DNA from: Monocercomonoides exilis
Taxonomy: Eukaryota; Preaxostyla; Oxymonadida; Polymastigidae
Direction: 5' to 3'
DNA: 64,000 bases
Assembly (NCBI GenBank): GCA_001643675.2
Contig: LSRY02000044.1
Location: 704,501-768,500 of the forward strand
The translations under genes and the position numbers were made by a program. Under the pieces are notes generated by a model. The model did not search any database. It was not told the DNA's origin and was given only the letters and a program-made list of their open reading frames with translations. Within the stretch, counting starts at the first letter, position 1, and each line of letters opens with the position of its first letter. Shown in pieces: positions 12,501 through 24,107 of the stretch.

Positions 12501-15500
12501 CATTGCTTCTCATTCGATCCATTCACACTGCTCACAATGATTGTGTCACTCTGATGGATCGTAACAAACTCAATCAGATTCGTATCATTAGGATATTCAC
12601 AAGAATCTCCCCCATAGATTGCATTAATTCGTGAGTAATGATTCTCTCGAAGATCAAACTGAAATTGACTTTCATTGATCTGGGATGGGATGTTGAAACA
12701 TTCAATGAAAATGTCATTTCCCACTCTTGCTGTGTTTGAACTGAATTTCATTCCAACAAATGTGAAATTCAAATCCCCTCTTTCCTTTGTTTCCAAATAC
12801 ACTCCTCCTCCTTTCCCTGTGCTGTTGCTGCAGCTGCAATGGCTGATTGTTGAGTCAATCATCTTCATTGATCCAGATGCACCCAATGTGAAGAATATCG
12901 CTCCTCCTTTTTCACTCAATTCTGCTTTGTCTTCTGTGATGTTGCTCGAATTCACAACCAAATAAATTTTATTCTCACTTGCAGATTCCAAAATGCTTGC
13001 TCCATTGTCACTTCTCTTCACTCCTGAAAATGATGAATTGTCAATCTCGATATTTACACATTCTTCATTTATCTTTGTTGGTGTATTGGCTTCTTTGATT
13101 GATAAAATGCATCCTCTGCTTTCATTCAACGATTCCACTCGAACATTCACAAAATGGCAAGTAATTCCAGAATCATGAATGACAAATATGCTGTTTCCAA
13201 CATTGTATAATTCCATCGACAAATCATTCACTTCCACACCACCTCCAATCGCATCCACAAACACACAATCAAATCCATTGTTCACTTCCGCTTCTGAATG
13301 GAATGAACATCCAGTTGCCACCAAATCTCCATTTATATTTGAAATAATTGTTTTAGCAGAGTTGTCAAATCCCGATGCCAGTTGAAGTTGGATATTCGTC
13401 AATTCAAGATGTTCATCATTCACCATGAAATATTCCAGTTGACTTCCAATTGCCTTTTCAAAATTCAATATCGCTTTCACATTCTCTTCTCCCATCTTCA
13501 CACTCTTTTTGATCTGATAATTGGACAAGTTGAATGAATCTTGAATAACTGTCGATCCTTCAATCTGAATTGTTTTCTTTCCATTCCCCTCTTTCATGTT
13601 TTCCATCCCTTTCCACATCGTTTGGCATGGCTCTTCCTCACTTCCACAACGTGCAACATCAAATCCTTCTGATGAGATAAATATCTCAAATGAGCTGTAT
13701 GAAACCAGAAACATGAACAAATCCTTTTCTTCATGAAAATCATCACTTCCCGCAAACAAAGTTTTATCATCTATCATTGATGAATAATCGAAGGCAAATG
13801 TCTCATTTGTCACAGAAGAATTAAAATCCTTTCCCAAAATGAACATGTTCTTCCCATATTCTGCCTCATTCCCATCAAATATCAAATCTCCTGATAATTC
13901 AAATCTTGCATCTGCATCCACCAATGAAAGAAATATCCCTCCTCCTTTCCCTTCACTTCCACTTGTTGATGGTGCACAACACTTTTCAAATCTTGTTGAT
14001 GAGACATACAGTTCAGACGGATTCTCCAATGAAACTAACAGCCCTCCTCCTCTTTTTCCATTCTCTCTCACCTCACATTCAAGGAATGTGCAATTCTCAA
14101 TTCTCATTGTGTTCTTGCTTCCATCAACATTCGAGCTCAAACAAAGGCATCCACCATCTCCTGCTCCTCTCGTGATGTTCTCAAATGATGTATTCTTCAA
14201 TGTGATTGATGAACACTTCTCAATCTGAATTGCTCCACAACTTGGCAGATCACAATTCAAGACTGAACAATTCTTGATTGTGACTGAGCTGTTTGTGGCA
14301 ATCTCAATCAATCCACTCACTTCATTCGTTCCTGTTCGATTCACAACCACTTCATCCATCAGACATTCACAACTTCCATTCACAACAATCACACTTCCCA
14401 CAAATCTCACTTCCCCCACATTCCCTCCACATTTCATCCCAAATATCTCCACTTTCCCTCCACTTGCACTCGCAAACACATAATTCGCAGAATTCACCCC
14501 ATTTCCCATCTTTATCCCGCAATCAGCAAATCTCAATGTCCCTCCTGAAGAATGAACAAATGATGATCGCTCTCCAATCGATCCTCCCAATTCAAATAAT
14601 ATCCCTGTCAATGTTGATGAAACACTGTTCATCACAAGTGCTTCTTGTGTTTTTGTTTCTGTTGCCTCGATTTTTATTCCAACATCTTTGTTGCTCGAAT
14701 CAAACTCATATGGCTGTCCATCCAACTGAACTTCTTCATCAAATGAAAATGTGCTTGTCAGTCTGATCATTCTCTTTGAAATCGGATATCGATATTCACT
14801 CGCTTCCCCAATTGTTCGGCATGGATAATCTTCATATCCACACAGTCTGAATTCACTTCCTTGTTCTCTCCCACTCACATATGCCGGTGATGAAAATGTC
14901 CGAAGAAACACAACAAGTGGAACAATCAGCTCTGGCTTGTTTCTTTCTCTTCCACAAAGTTCATTCAAATCTGCAACTTTAATTCCAATTTCTGGATTGA
15001 ATCCAATTGATGTGCTGTTGATAACAGTTCTCAAATCCTGTGCTTCTTCAAATAAATTCTTCCCTTTCCATGCATTGCACTCACTGAATGTCATGCTCTC
15101 CAATGAAAATGTTCCCATTTGATCGGCAAGTTCAGCAAACATCCCTCCTCCCATTCCTCTCCCTCCATTCTCAACATCCTCTGATGGCACAACGCATCCT
15201 GATAATTTCACTCCTTTCACTCTCAATGTTCCTCCACTTCCAACTGATATCATCATCCCTCCCCCTTTCATTCCATTTCCACCTGAGCATCTTGATGAAA
15301 AATTGCTTTCTTCAATTTTCACATTCCCATTAACCCCCATCCCAACATTCAAACATCCCCCTCCTCCATTTCCACCTGCAACTTCCACCTCCACTCCACT
15401 CACTCTGCTGTTCAAAATCTCCAATTGAACTCCACTTGTCATCGTTATTGGAGATTTCCCATTCATCTTCAGCGTCACTCCACTTTCCATCACAAATCCA

Positions 15501-18500
15501 TCAACAATCAGATTCCCTCCTGCCATCTCAATGATGCTGTATCCGATCTTTCCATCAGTCAATGCCCCATTCTCAAATGAGACTGAACAGTTCGTCACAC
15601 TGAGTGTTGATGTTGAATGGATGAATGCACTTCTCCTTGCTTTTAACTGACCTTTCACAACAAATGAAAGTCTCCTCATTGTCAGTGAACTCGAACATCC
15701 AACAAGCCTATCTTGTGTGGCTGATCTTCCATCACTCACATTCACTCCCATCCTCTCTCCATCCTCTGATGATGATGACACTATTCTGCCTGAAATTATC
15801 ACACCAAATGATGTTGGTCCTGTTATTTCCTTCGTTATTGACGAAGATGAGACAACCTCGATTTCATTCACAGTGCTGCTCAATCTTGAGTTCGCACAAT
15901 AATCAATTGTCAAACACCCAAACCCTTCAAATCCACAATGATCGTGATCCTTCCCATTTCCTCCACTCCCATCAACAATCACTTTTGTTCCCATTGTGCA
16001 TAAATACACAAACAGTGGAATCACTCCACTTTCATTCCCATCCTCGCTCCCACTCAACCTCAATACATCTGATGGAATGGTGCTTGTATCAAAAAATGCA
16101 AATGAGCTGGTATTCACTTTTGACTCCAAAAACACACCACTCCCACAATCAACAAACACATCCTTCCCATATTCTGCCACATTCCCACGATCTTTCGAAA
16201 ACTTCACATTCTGCCCAATTGTCAATCCACATCCTCCACTCTCCATCAGCACAAACATCCCTCCTCCTCTCCCTCCATTTCCCCCACTTCCCCCATTATT
16301 CTCTGCCTTATTCCCATCAATCACACTCGTTCCATTAACATCAAATTTCCCGCTTCCTTGCAAGCAGGCAAAAATACCTCCACCATTCCCAGTTTTGCAC
16401 ACACATTCCTCAATTGTTGTGTTCCACACCACAAATGTCTCTCCTCCCTTCACACTCTTTGCCATCACCACTCCATCTCCTTCTGTCCGATTCACATTCC
16501 GAATTGTCACATTCCCAAGCAAACTCTCTCCTGATGACGATCCGGCTGATAATGGTTCAGAAAACAGAGGCTGTAATATTTTTATATTTTCAATCTCCAC
16601 ATCAATCGTCTTCAATTGCTTCAGCGCCACTTCAAACACAGATGCTGATATAACACTCCCTCCTGATGTTGAAGAGTTGAGCACCACATCCTCCAGCAAA
16701 AGAGTCCCGCTCCCCAATGACACCACAAACACACTTGGCGATGGGCTTCTTGTCGCGTTGTGATCAATCCCCACATGCCCCACCACCAGTTGGCCAGTAG
16801 ATATGCCAAACAGCGTTGTCGAAGTCGAAGAAAGTTCACTTGTCCCAATCACACTCACTGTCTTCCCTTTCCCCAAAACAGAAATCTTCTTTTCCTCAAC
16901 ACTGATCGTCACCCCTTCACTCACATGCTTCCCACCCAGCAACGTGATTGTCGAGCTCAGCTGCGCCATGCTCAACCCCACTGCATGTCCCACTGTCTTG
17001 CAAGGTGCTGCCTCGCTCATCCCACACAGATTGTTTGCGTCATCCCCACCCACCCCAACATACCGATCCTTCATCCCTTCCTTCAACCAATCCTTCTTTT
17101 CTGTGTGCTGAAACACATAACTGGTCGACTGCAAATATGTATAACAAATTCTCTTCTCATTTGTATTCGTTGTGTATGATTCATAAAACGGGTTATTCGA
17201 TTTTTTAAAAATATTATAATAGTCTTGAAAGCAAACATCGTGGCCATATGGAGTGGAGGCGTTGCAACTGCAATCGTGGAAGAAGAAGAAATAGCAATAA
17301 GTGTTGTTGATTGGTGCTTCCGATTGATAAGGTACAATAAACAATCCTCCGCCATATGATGCCGCAGAACACGAAATAAATTGGACACTTCGCATATTAA
17401 ATGCAGTCGGAACATTTTGACAGCCAATCCCCCCACCATATGAACCTGTGAGCGCACACGAAGTGAAACAGCACTCAAACACACAAGCACTCTCTCCTTT
17501 CCCACTTTCTGTTTCAAAGCATTCAGTCCCCAAAGCGTTGAAATTTTGAAAATAAAGCCCCCCTCCCCAGTCGTTTGCTTCACAATTCTGGAATTCGCAA
17601 CCACTGATCCTGAAACATGACGAAATTGATTCAGAATACATCCCTCCCCCTTCATTTTTTTTGGCAGTGCAAGCATTGAATGAGTTGTTCTCAATCTTGA
17701 CTGAATTGATTGAATGACAAAAAATTCCTCCACCGCCATAATGCGCATAGCAGTCGTTGAACGAACAAAATTTCACTGAAAGTGTTCCTGATGCCTTATC
17801 ATTCATGTAAATTGCTCCACCATTTGAAGTTCCATCTGAAAAAGAACCACTTGTCCCAGTAGCACTTGACCCGTTCCACACGCACCAAGTGAATGAATTC
17901 GCCCCATTGTCTGCTATCTGCTGTCTCGCTGGTTTCGACGGATTCCCTTCACTTCCACTGATTGCAACATTCCCTGATCGATAGCACCTGGCAAATGAGG
18001 TGTTCGAGGCATCCAAAGACGATGAAGGGCTGTTCAGCGAGGGGACAATGCCCCCATCATACACATCCCACACTGATGAAAATGAGCATCCACTCATCAA
18101 AAACACTCTTTCGCTCAGCCCTTCACCCAGATGTGTTGTTTTCTGTGGATTTGTGGAGATGTTGAAGAATTCTAATTGGGAAAGAGAAACAAAGTGCGAT
18201 GAAATGAATGTGGCTGAAGACACACAAAATGAAGAGAAATGAGAAGAACAAACAGAAATGTGGCATTTCTCTGGAATCTCTCCTTCCACTGCTTTTGAAG
18301 AGAAAAGTGGAGGAAATATCTGTTCAGTCAAGGATGAGGTTGAAGTTGAAGACGATTTGAGGGAAATGTTGGTGAACAATCCACAGCTCCCACAAAAATC
18401 AAAGGGGGGCGTCTCTCTCTCAACTCCAACAACACAGCCACTCACCTCAACAAAACTTCCATCTGATGCCCTGAGCACACTCTCCCCACCCATTTCCCTC

Positions 18501-18925
18501 AATCCCAATGAATTCAGTTTCAGTGATGAATTGACCCCAACAACACTTCCCTCAACCCCACTCCCACCACACGCACCCTCCTTTCCCCACATTTTCCACT
18601 CATCACAAAAACCCCATTTTTCACATTTCCCAATCTCTCCACCTCCTTCATTCCATTGTTTTGTGCATTTCTTCAACATTCTCTCTTCTTTCAAGGTTTC
18701 TCCTACTCCACCTTCTTTTCCTTCAATATGTGTGTCAAATAAATTGTCATCTCCAATTTTGTTGTTTTGAGCCTTCTCTCGCCATGTGCCTTCAGAATAA
18801 TCCAATTCTCCTTCTTTCGCTGATTCCTCAACAAGTCCTACTCCATCGCTTGTAGCACCCTTGCACACGCACCTCACACTAATTATCCACACACAATAAA
18901 ATATTCCTGACAGCACCAATACCAT
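9599..18925 (-). CDS. Giant modular beta-helix receptor-like protein with pseudokinase tail (copy 1)
   Basis: A single 3108-residue frame on the minus strand, ATG at 18925 and TAG at 9599-9601, no intron needed. Residues 1-22 form a signal peptide (VLSGIFYCVWIISV). The ectodomain (to about 2630) is built of short beta-strand repeats typical of right-handed parallel beta-helix/pectin-lyase-like folds: GGGI/GGGMF turns, SxFxxC, many N-x-S/T sequons. Five CG(x)nPC signatures at about residues 630, 997, 1360, 1758 and 2140 open modules of about 365-400 residues. A transmembrane helix lies at about 2640-2665, followed by a basic stop (RWRKAKEEAKK) and a juxtamembrane EEYLLAESGSTEYIL segment. The C-terminal ~300 residues keep a kinase C-lobe-like pattern (LRWKAPELL, VFSIGIMLWECL) but show LSPHIVLF where HRD would be, no DFG, and an Asp/Ser-rich insert before the APE motif. 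It therefore looks like a pseudokinase. Predicted role: surface receptor or adhesin; ligand unknown. Paralogues lie at 25.4-37.6 kb and 62.5 kb. Confidence 0.85.
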   Translation of the reverse strand: MVLVLSGIFYCVWIISVRCVCKGATSDGVGLVEESAKEGELDYSEGTWREKAQNNKIGDDNLFDTHIEGKEGGVGETLKEERMLKKCTKQWNEGGGEIGKCEKWGFCDEWKMWGKEGACGGSGVEGSVVGVNSSLKLNSLGLREMGGESVLRASDGSFVEVSGCVVGVERETPPFDFCGSCGLFTNISLKSSSTSTSSLTEQIFPPLFSSKAVEGEIPEKCHISVCSSHFSSFCVSSATFISSHFVSLSQLEFFNISTNPQKTTHLGEGLSERVFLMSGCSFSSVWDVYDGGIVPSLNSPSSSLDASNTSFARCYRSGNVAISGSEGNPSKPARQQIADNGANSFTWCVWNGSSATGTSGSFSDGTSNGGAIYMNDKASGTLSVKFCSFNDCYAHYGGGGIFCHSINSVKIENNSFNACTAKKNEGGGMYSESISSCFRISGCEFQNCEANDWGGGLYFQNFNALGTECFETESGKGESACVFECCFTSCALTGSYGGGIGCQNVPTAFNMRSVQFISCSAASYGGGLFIVPYQSEAPINNTYCYFFFFHDCSCNASTPYGHDVCFQDYYNIFKKSNNPFYESYTTNTNEKRICYTYLQSTSYVFQHTEKKDWLKEGMKDRYVGVGGDDANNLCGMSEAAPCKTVGHAVGLSMAQLSSTITLLGGKHVSEGVTISVEEKKISVLGKGKTVSVIGTSELSSTSTTLFGISTGQLVVGHVGIDHNATRSPSPSVFVVSLGSGTLLLEDVVLNSSTSGGSVISASVFEVALKQLKTIDVEIENIKILQPLFSEPLSAGSSSGESLLGNVTIRNVNRTEGDGVVMAKSVKGGETFVVWNTTIEECVCKTGNGGGIFACLQGSGKFDVNGTSVIDGNKAENNGGSGGNGGRGGGMFVLMESGGCGLTIGQNVKFSKDRGNVAEYGKDVFVDCGSGVFLESKVNTSSFAFFDTSTIPSDVLRLSGSEDGNESGVIPLFVYLCTMGTKVIVDGSGGNGKDHDHCGFEGFGCLTIDYCANSRLSSTVNEIEVVSSSSITKEITGPTSFGVIISGRIVSSSSEDGERMGVNVSDGRSATQDRLVGCSSSLTMRRLSFVVKGQLKARRSAFIHSTSTLSVTNCSVSFENGALTDGKIGYSIIEMAGGNLIVDGFVMESGVTLKMNGKSPITMTSGVQLEILNSRVSGVEVEVAGGNGGGGCLNVGMGVNGNVKIEESNFSSRCSGGNGMKGGGMMISVGSGGTLRVKGVKLSGCVVPSEDVENGGRGMGGGMFAELADQMGTFSLESMTFSECNAWKGKNLFEEAQDLRTVINSTSIGFNPEIGIKVADLNELCGRERNKPELIVPLVVFLRTFSSPAYVSGREQGSEFRLCGYEDYPCRTIGEASEYRYPISKRMIRLTSTFSFDEEVQLDGQPYEFDSSNKDVGIKIEATETKTQEALVMNSVSSTLTGILFELGGSIGERSSFVHSSGGTLRFADCGIKMGNGVNSANYVFASASGGKVEIFGMKCGGNVGEVRFVGSVIVVNGSCECLMDEVVVNRTGTNEVSGLIEIATNSSVTIKNCSVLNCDLPSCGAIQIEKCSSITLKNTSFENITRGAGDGGCLCLSSNVDGSKNTMRIENCTFLECEVRENGKRGGGLLVSLENPSELYVSSTRFEKCCAPSTSGSEGKGGGIFLSLVDADARFELSGDLIFDGNEAEYGKNMFILGKDFNSSVTNETFAFDYSSMIDDKTLFAGSDDFHEEKDLFMFLVSYSSFEIFISSEGFDVARCGSEEEPCQTMWKGMENMKEGNGKKTIQIEGSTVIQDSFNLSNYQIKKSVKMGEENVKAILNFEKAIGSQLEYFMVNDEHLELTNIQLQLASGFDNSAKTIISNINGDLVATGCSFHSEAEVNNGFDCVFVDAIGGGVEVNDLSMELYNVGNSIFVIHDSGITCHFVNVRVESLNESRGCILSIKEANTPTKINEECVNIEIDNSSFSGVKRSDNGASILESASENKIYLVVNSSNITEDKAELSEKGGAIFFTLGASGSMKMIDSTISHCSCSNSTGKGGGVYLETKERGDLNFTFVGMKFSSNTARVGNDIFIECFNIPSQINESQFQFDLRENHYSRINAIYGGDSCEYPNDTNLIEFVTIHQSDTIIVSSVNGSNEKQCGTNDLPCYSIEHGLVHLTSEYVSQIFIVEESVIGREINLEEMSLSSKNREMCKVEVKSNIERTKDSLISTRETVSLVRVNFVFNSYFISSHESLISPEGGILEIINCSFSSKQSNEEGNAEYANIPFHIIQMRKGELQLDGCTISNLILQKSSIYLSSSLPSVIYLFEISNSTIKTSLINIKECGQLTTKDFNAENISVEGNEESLISCLTMKKTIQLTNCTMGGVSSKTTKGKLMKLEDCLDVKMDSCIFNGNSKGKNEKNSNTEEDICKWDGSLVDVVKSSVMMKDTTISNSPEGGITMSGREMTVNDGRFENNNPFIEGYPSLRRNIICSDSGTLNVMSLKGGDGVLPNTSLWMLNEGCSFEGIASERDSSFFIPVLESVETKEEANRMKLTFKGMLLIPCNLSFSIVKSLGEEKEIEKHDFDSNGFLSEREVEGSVAKDFISNYGDEIEVSMYILFGNTESPASTGSIILKNKSEIESKAKGDERIVEGGKEGKSYWIIIVVVLVVILLVVLIGFVIFVVRWRKAKEEAKKYKEIVDDNIKKDPKAFEMVTMDMSHEEQWRRAEKKNEENAKKRVFVKTMVHSESEEYLLAESGSTEYILGKDSGKIPDWALEKVDEKEEEEEVEELRKRSPSLSLSSTGTETSYVQIEDVSPTTSSMSNLVDAMACSSPFEKLIVDLRDSLFMLLHGRNEKKEMEIESLEQREMTSALVLFWVANGALHSFDEMEVPLSSLENLSPHIVLFGEGMVISIALHSDCSSDDDSDSSSISSASTSDCSSVSNDDRESVPSPAFEDEPDNWKECLRWKAPELLGNKNMEATRQSVVFSIGIMLWECLSLQIPFGEYSAEVAGWKIKEGELPNMCLIERSSLGGIVRCCTSREAAERMGLADLKREFIQRFPAGAAILTISDSIIEEGETYDDGGGGRGDCGEVRNMAVQGICEVERAMKEEGKEDVGEEVARNGK

Positions 18926-20441
18926 GTCTGTCCAATTGTTATCTTTTCTTTTTTCTATTGCAGACTAATATGGGAACTTCAACAAAAAATATCATTCATC
19001 TTTTGTTGAATATCATATTTTTATATAAAAATAAATATTCTCCTTTGTTATTTTTCAACATTTATTTATGATCCGATGAATAATAGTGAATAATTCGTCC
19101 ATTTTTGTTGATTTTCTGATATTTCAGCCGTCACTCTCCGTCCAGCGATATCTGCCTCTGAGATGGAACAACATATGATTTGGAGCATATAATAACGATG
19201 GCTGTATTTTCATGAGAAAAGGCAATTGGGAAAGAAATGAATGATGTGAAGATTGATGAAAACAGATGAATGGAAGAGGAATGAGCGATGGAAGTTTTGT
19301 GATTCTGCACCACATATAAAAGTATGTCTTTTGGTGGAATGTTTGTGATATTTTTATTTGAAGGGATTTTCGATGTTTTGAAAGAAATGATTGTTTTTGC
19401 CTCGATTGGCTGAAATGGACACTTTCACAAAAGGGATGGGCTGCCTGAAACAAGGTTATATGAGCATTTGGGTTGGGTTTTTGATGTGTTTTTCTCGCAG
19501 ACAGAGATGGAATTTCAGTTCAAGGGAAAAAGACCAAAATGTGGAATGAGTGAAAATGGATATTTTTTTGTTGAGTTAAAGAGGATGCAGGATAGGATGC
19601 AAATTGCTATTGGTTTGCGACAAACTCTGTTTTATTCGAATCTTTTCATAAAAAAATGAATTTGTTATTTAATTTTTTCAAATGATAGGATTTTGGAAGT
19701 TATTTGACAAATGGCTGATGCATTCTGTTTACAGGGAGAATTTCTTTTTTGGAGAAATGTATTGAAAAGGAAAATGAGGAGGAAGAATCAGATTGAAAGC
19801 TATTTTTTGATTGGAATACTGTTGAAGAGAAGGACAAACTACAATGATGATTAAGAAAGAAAAGAATGGAAAAAGATGATTCCATTGAAACAATTCTTTC
19901 GAACGTTTTTGGATCATCGTACATCAGCATCGTTTTGGAAGAGGAGATGGGTTTATGTTCACTCATTAACATATTCTCAGAAGCGACAAAGATATGATTG
20001 AAAGGAAAAGTATTTCTTCTTCTTCTTTAAACGCACATCAAACATCGTCATCTTCCTCCATGCACAGCCTTCTTTGTCATCATATGCTTTATCAGAAATG
20101 ATACAAAGGGAAAGATTATCTGGCTGATCTATGAGAATTCAAGCCATTCCATTTGTGATTGAGCTGCTGAGAAGAGGAAAGAGGAAATAGAAAGAAACAA
20201 CATTTTTCATCATGTTGCTTCTCATTGGCAGCTGCACATCAATTCCTTGAGGCCACAGCCTTTTGCGATTGCTTTCTTCTTTCATCTGCGCTGCTCTCCT
20301 TATTTTACTCTTTCTTCTTCTTCTTCTTCTTCTTCTTCCACAATCCCTTCCTTCACTTCTTCATCTCCTCCTCCGGTCTCCGTCCGTTTTATTCCTCGTT
20401 CTGCTGCATCTTCTTCCTCCTCCTCGTCTGCATTCACAGGA
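18926..20441. other. Spacer between divergent genes, no clear gene
   Basis: About 1.5 kb. It holds the upstream region of the minus-strand receptor-like gene and probably the promoter of the serine-rich gene. Short open stretches exist on both strands (for example 19468-19659 plus and 19700-19972 minus), but none shows recognisable motifs or supporting splice structure. Confidence 0.4.
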
Positions 20442-22796
20442 ATGGAAGGGGCAGAGAGCCAGCTGGAAGAACAGGCAGATTTGGACACGACTTTTCTGAT
20501 CCCGCCGAGAAAGAAGCGGAGCAGCGAGACAAGAATTGTTGCTATTTCTCCACTTGCATCATCATCAACACTATCATCTTCTTCTTCATCTTCATCTTCA
20601 TCATCATCTTCTTCTTCTTCTATCATCATTTTCTTCTTCTTCATCCTCATTGTTGTCTCGTTTTCTGCTCCCTCTTCCGTTTCACGTGTTTTTCGACACT
20701 TCATCAGCCTCATTCCATTTCCCTCCAGCCATCGGTGCAGCGAGCGAGGCCAACGACCGTGGTTGCAGTGGCGTGAGGCGGATGAGCAGGAAGGGAGAGG
20801 CAGAGGGAGTTGAGGGCGCGGAGGAGTGTGTACGAGCAGGGCAGAAGGGCGGAGGTGGGATGGTGGGCTGCTGCAGAGGCGCTGGCAGGAAATGCGAGGA
20901 CGAGCATTTGGCGAGGCAGTATTGTGTTTGCGAGTTCTTTTTGCAGTCGTTCAGAACAGTTCCGTTTTTGATGGAGAAGCAGACAGGCAGTTCTGGGTGT
21001 GTGATTGGGCTTGAGGAGAGAGGGGCGGGGAAAGGGAGTGGAAGTGTGTTATGTTTTGAAGGTGAAAGGAAAAGCGGAATGGCAGCAGCAGCAGCAACGA
21101 CAACTATTTCAACAATCTCAACAGCGTTGGCGGTACCTGCTTCTTCTCCGATTGCTTCTTCACTCTTTTCGAGTGGCTCAGCGGCATTTGCCAATTCCGC
21201 TGCATCTTCATCTCCACCAATTTCTGTACTTCCTTTTTCCCCTGTAAATGCTTTAACTTCTTCTTCTTCAACTTTATCAATGTTATCATCATCATCATCT
21301 TTTTTTTTTTCCCCTCTTCTCCTTCTTCTTTTCCTTCCTCTTCTTCCTCTTCCTCTCCTTCTTCCAACACACAAACAGATCCCTTTGAGTTTCTCTTCAT
21401 TCTTCGCTCTTTCGTCCGCTCTCCAAACGCACATCTTCTTTACTCCTCTCCTTCTGCTTCTCTTATGCTGCCTTCTTCTTTTCCTTCTTCTTCTTCTGCT
21501 TCTGCTTCTTCCTCTTCCTCTTTTTCTCCTTTAAATTCTTCTTCTTCTTCCTTCACCTCTCATTATTCCTCATCCCAGCCATTAACACCCTCATACTCTC
21601 GAAATGCCTTCACAAATGCTCCTCTTTCTCCTTCTTTCCATTCCTCTTCTCTTGCTGACTCACCCACAAACAACAATGCTGATGATATTCATTTCCCTTC
21701 TTCTTCTCTTTCCAATTTCACTTCTTCTTTTTCTTCTCTGCCTTCTTCTTCTTCTTCCTCCTCCTCTTCCACTTCTTCTTTGTCTTTGTCTTTGAGCAAT
21801 CAGAACTTCGAAAATATTTCATTTCCTTCTGCTTCTCTTTCTTCATTCATTTCAACTTCTCCTTCTCAAACACAATCAGCTTCATCATCATCATCATCAT
21901 CTTCTTCTTCTTCTTCTTCCTCTTCTGATTTGACTGAATACGCACCTTCTATCGCGAATGCAGCTGAATCAGCAGAAAATGCACAAACACCATCTGATTC
22001 TTCTTCTTCTTCTCAGAATGAATTCAATGAAGATCAACAGAATGAAGACATTCCTATGCATTCTTCACCTTCACCTCCTTATTCTCCTCCCCTTCAAACT
22101 TCTTCTTCTTCTGAATCTTCTTCTTCTTCAACTTTATCAATTTCATCATCATCTTCTTCTTCTTCCTTTTCCTTTTCCTCTTCGCCCTGTTCTGATTTGG
22201 AGCAGCAAAAGAAGACGTCTCCATCAAATTCTTCATCTTCTCTTATTCCAAGCGACTTCCTCTTGTTTTGGCGTGTTGTCCCTTCTGATGAATCAACCAA
22301 CAGCTCTTCATCTGAACAATTAAGCCCTTTCTCTTCTTCTTCTTCATCTTTTTATTCTTCATCTTCCTCTTCTTCCTTCTCCTCCTCATCTTCTTCTCTT
22401 TCCCCCTTCTCTTCTCTCCTTTCTTCTCTCTCTCGCTCCATCTCTTCCTCCATTCCACACACCGCCTTCGCCCGCGCCACTCTCTCAGTCCCCTGCGACG
22501 AAAACAGCATCCTCTCCTTCTCTGCCTTCCTGTCTCTCCTCTCTCTCTTCGAATACTCCGTCGCCCAGCCTCTTCTCCAGCTCAACATCATCCGGAGAAT
22601 CATCCGAATTCTCCGGGCAAACAGCAAAAACCCCCATTTCGCGTCTAAATTGGGCACAACTGAGACGCTTATGAGGTTGTTCCCTGATCTGAACGAGGCA
22701 GTCAAGAGAGAATGCATCGAAGTGCTGGCTGTGCACACGCGATGCTCATTGAGCGACCAGAGCTTGGGTGGAAGCTCGCAAATGAATTCTTCTCTG

Positions 22797-22827
<31 letters not shown>

Positions 22828-23918
22828 CTTCTTCTTCTTCTCCTCCTCCTCCTCCTCCTCCTCCTTTGCATTCTTCTCTGTCTCTGCCTTATTCTTCGTC
22901 TTATCTTCCTTCTTTTGCATTGGCATTGAACTTCGCATATCCTTCTTTTTCTCCCTTCCACCCTCTTTTCTCTCTCCCTTCCCACCACTCAACACTTGCG
23001 TCTTCATCTCCTTTATTCAATTCTTTATCTTCTTCCTCTTCTTCTTCCTCTTCTTCCTCTTCTTCCTCTTCATTTGCCTCTAAGCAAAGAATGCTCTCCA
23101 CTCTTCGCAACACCAAAATTGTTGAGCGTGTTTCTTCTCTTCTCGCCTCTTTGGTTGTTCTTTCTGTTTGTGTCAGCCCTGACTATCCAAAAGAATGCGC
23201 ATGGAGCAGCCTGAAGCAATTCTGTGATGATTCTCTTGATGAAGAGAAGGGAAATCTACCTTCTCTCAAGCTGAAAAGCTCTGCTAGTGAATGTTTGATT
23301 AATAATTCTATTGGAAATTCATCAACAGGATTGAATAATTCTTCATCATCTTCTTCGTCCTCCTCCCCCTATTTCATCCCCCCCACCTCCTTCTTCCTCC
23401 ACACCGCCAAGCATCTCCGCTCTCTTTACTCCCGCCACGGCATTTCCGTCCGTCCCGACGAGTTCCCTTTCATTGAGATCGTCACAGACACTTTTGACCT
23501 GGTCTCTTCCTCAATCATCCGAAGAGACATCGGCAGAATCGAAGCAGACGTCGTCACTCACACTCACAATGCTCCTTTCGACTCGCCTTTTTCGACCATT
23601 TCTGCTGCCACCTCGTTTGTGGACCCGGTTTCTTTGGCTAATTCTTCTTTTCCCTCGCCTTCTTTGTCTTCCTCTGCTGCTTCATCAGCTGATGGAAATG
23701 TTGATTCTTCTTCTTTGAATTCTACGTCTTCTTCTCAAACTTTTCATTCTTCTTCATCTTCTTCTTCATCTTCTTCGCTTTCTTCGCCTTCTCTGCCTAA
23801 CCAAGTGCTTCGAATTCTTCGTCTTCATCTTCGTCATTTTCGCCATTTTCTTCATCAAATATTTGGAACATTTGAATTTTTATCTTACGAAAGGGCATAC
23901 ATAATTATCTGTTTTTGA
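20442..23918 (+). CDS. Serine-rich protein with helical (ARM/HEAT-like) segments; 5' exon structure unresolved
   Basis: The best-supported part is the frame ending with TGA at 23916-23918, which extends upstream to about 21379 (DPFEFLFILRSFVRSPNAH). It alternates long poly-Ser tracts, encoded by TCT/TCA/TCC, with compact helical segments such as YSVAQPLLQLNIIRRIIRIL and VKRECIEVLAVHTRC (around 22550-22740). Further helical segments are HTAKHLRSLYSRHGI and PFIEIVTDTFDLVSSSIIRRDI (23400-23530). These resemble ARM/HEAT-type repeats, but I do not recognise a family. A plausible start is the ATG at 20442 (MEGAESQLEEQADLD, then a basic PPRKKRSSE motif). Between about 20600 and 21378 the coding frame must change, probably through one or more introns; a candidate acceptor is ACAAACAG ending at 21378. 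The apparent C-terminus may also be an artefact of reading into an intron, as coding signal resumes at 24.1 kb. Function unknown. Confidence 0.5.
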
Positions 23919-24107
23919 AGGGAAAAGCAGAATAATCACAAAAAGGAAGCCAATGAACTGCGGATATTCATATGCACTGATTAATCACAACTCTTCGTTC
24001 ATTAATTTTGTGATTACGATTCTTAGCCACAAGTAAATTAGCTTTGCACATGTTTTAATATATCTTTTCGATGATATCATAAGAAGCCATATTAATAACT
24101 ATGAAAT

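Noticed and set aside
9596-18855. Many plus-strand open frames of 60-255 codons across the receptor-like gene (and minus-strand ones across copy 2).
   Set aside because: They are antisense shadows of the giant genes. They are Ser/His/Pro-rich, lack domains, and recur at the same places opposite both paralogues.
20300-23007. Minus-strand Glu/Lys/Arg-rich frames opposite the serine-rich gene.
   Set aside because: Products of the reverse complement of TCT/TCC repeats. The plus strand carries the non-repetitive helical segments.
21780-23080. Tandem TCT/TCA blocks considered as a CRISPR-like or satellite array.
   Set aside because: Units are 3-bp codon repeats without unique spacers, in frame within a gene.
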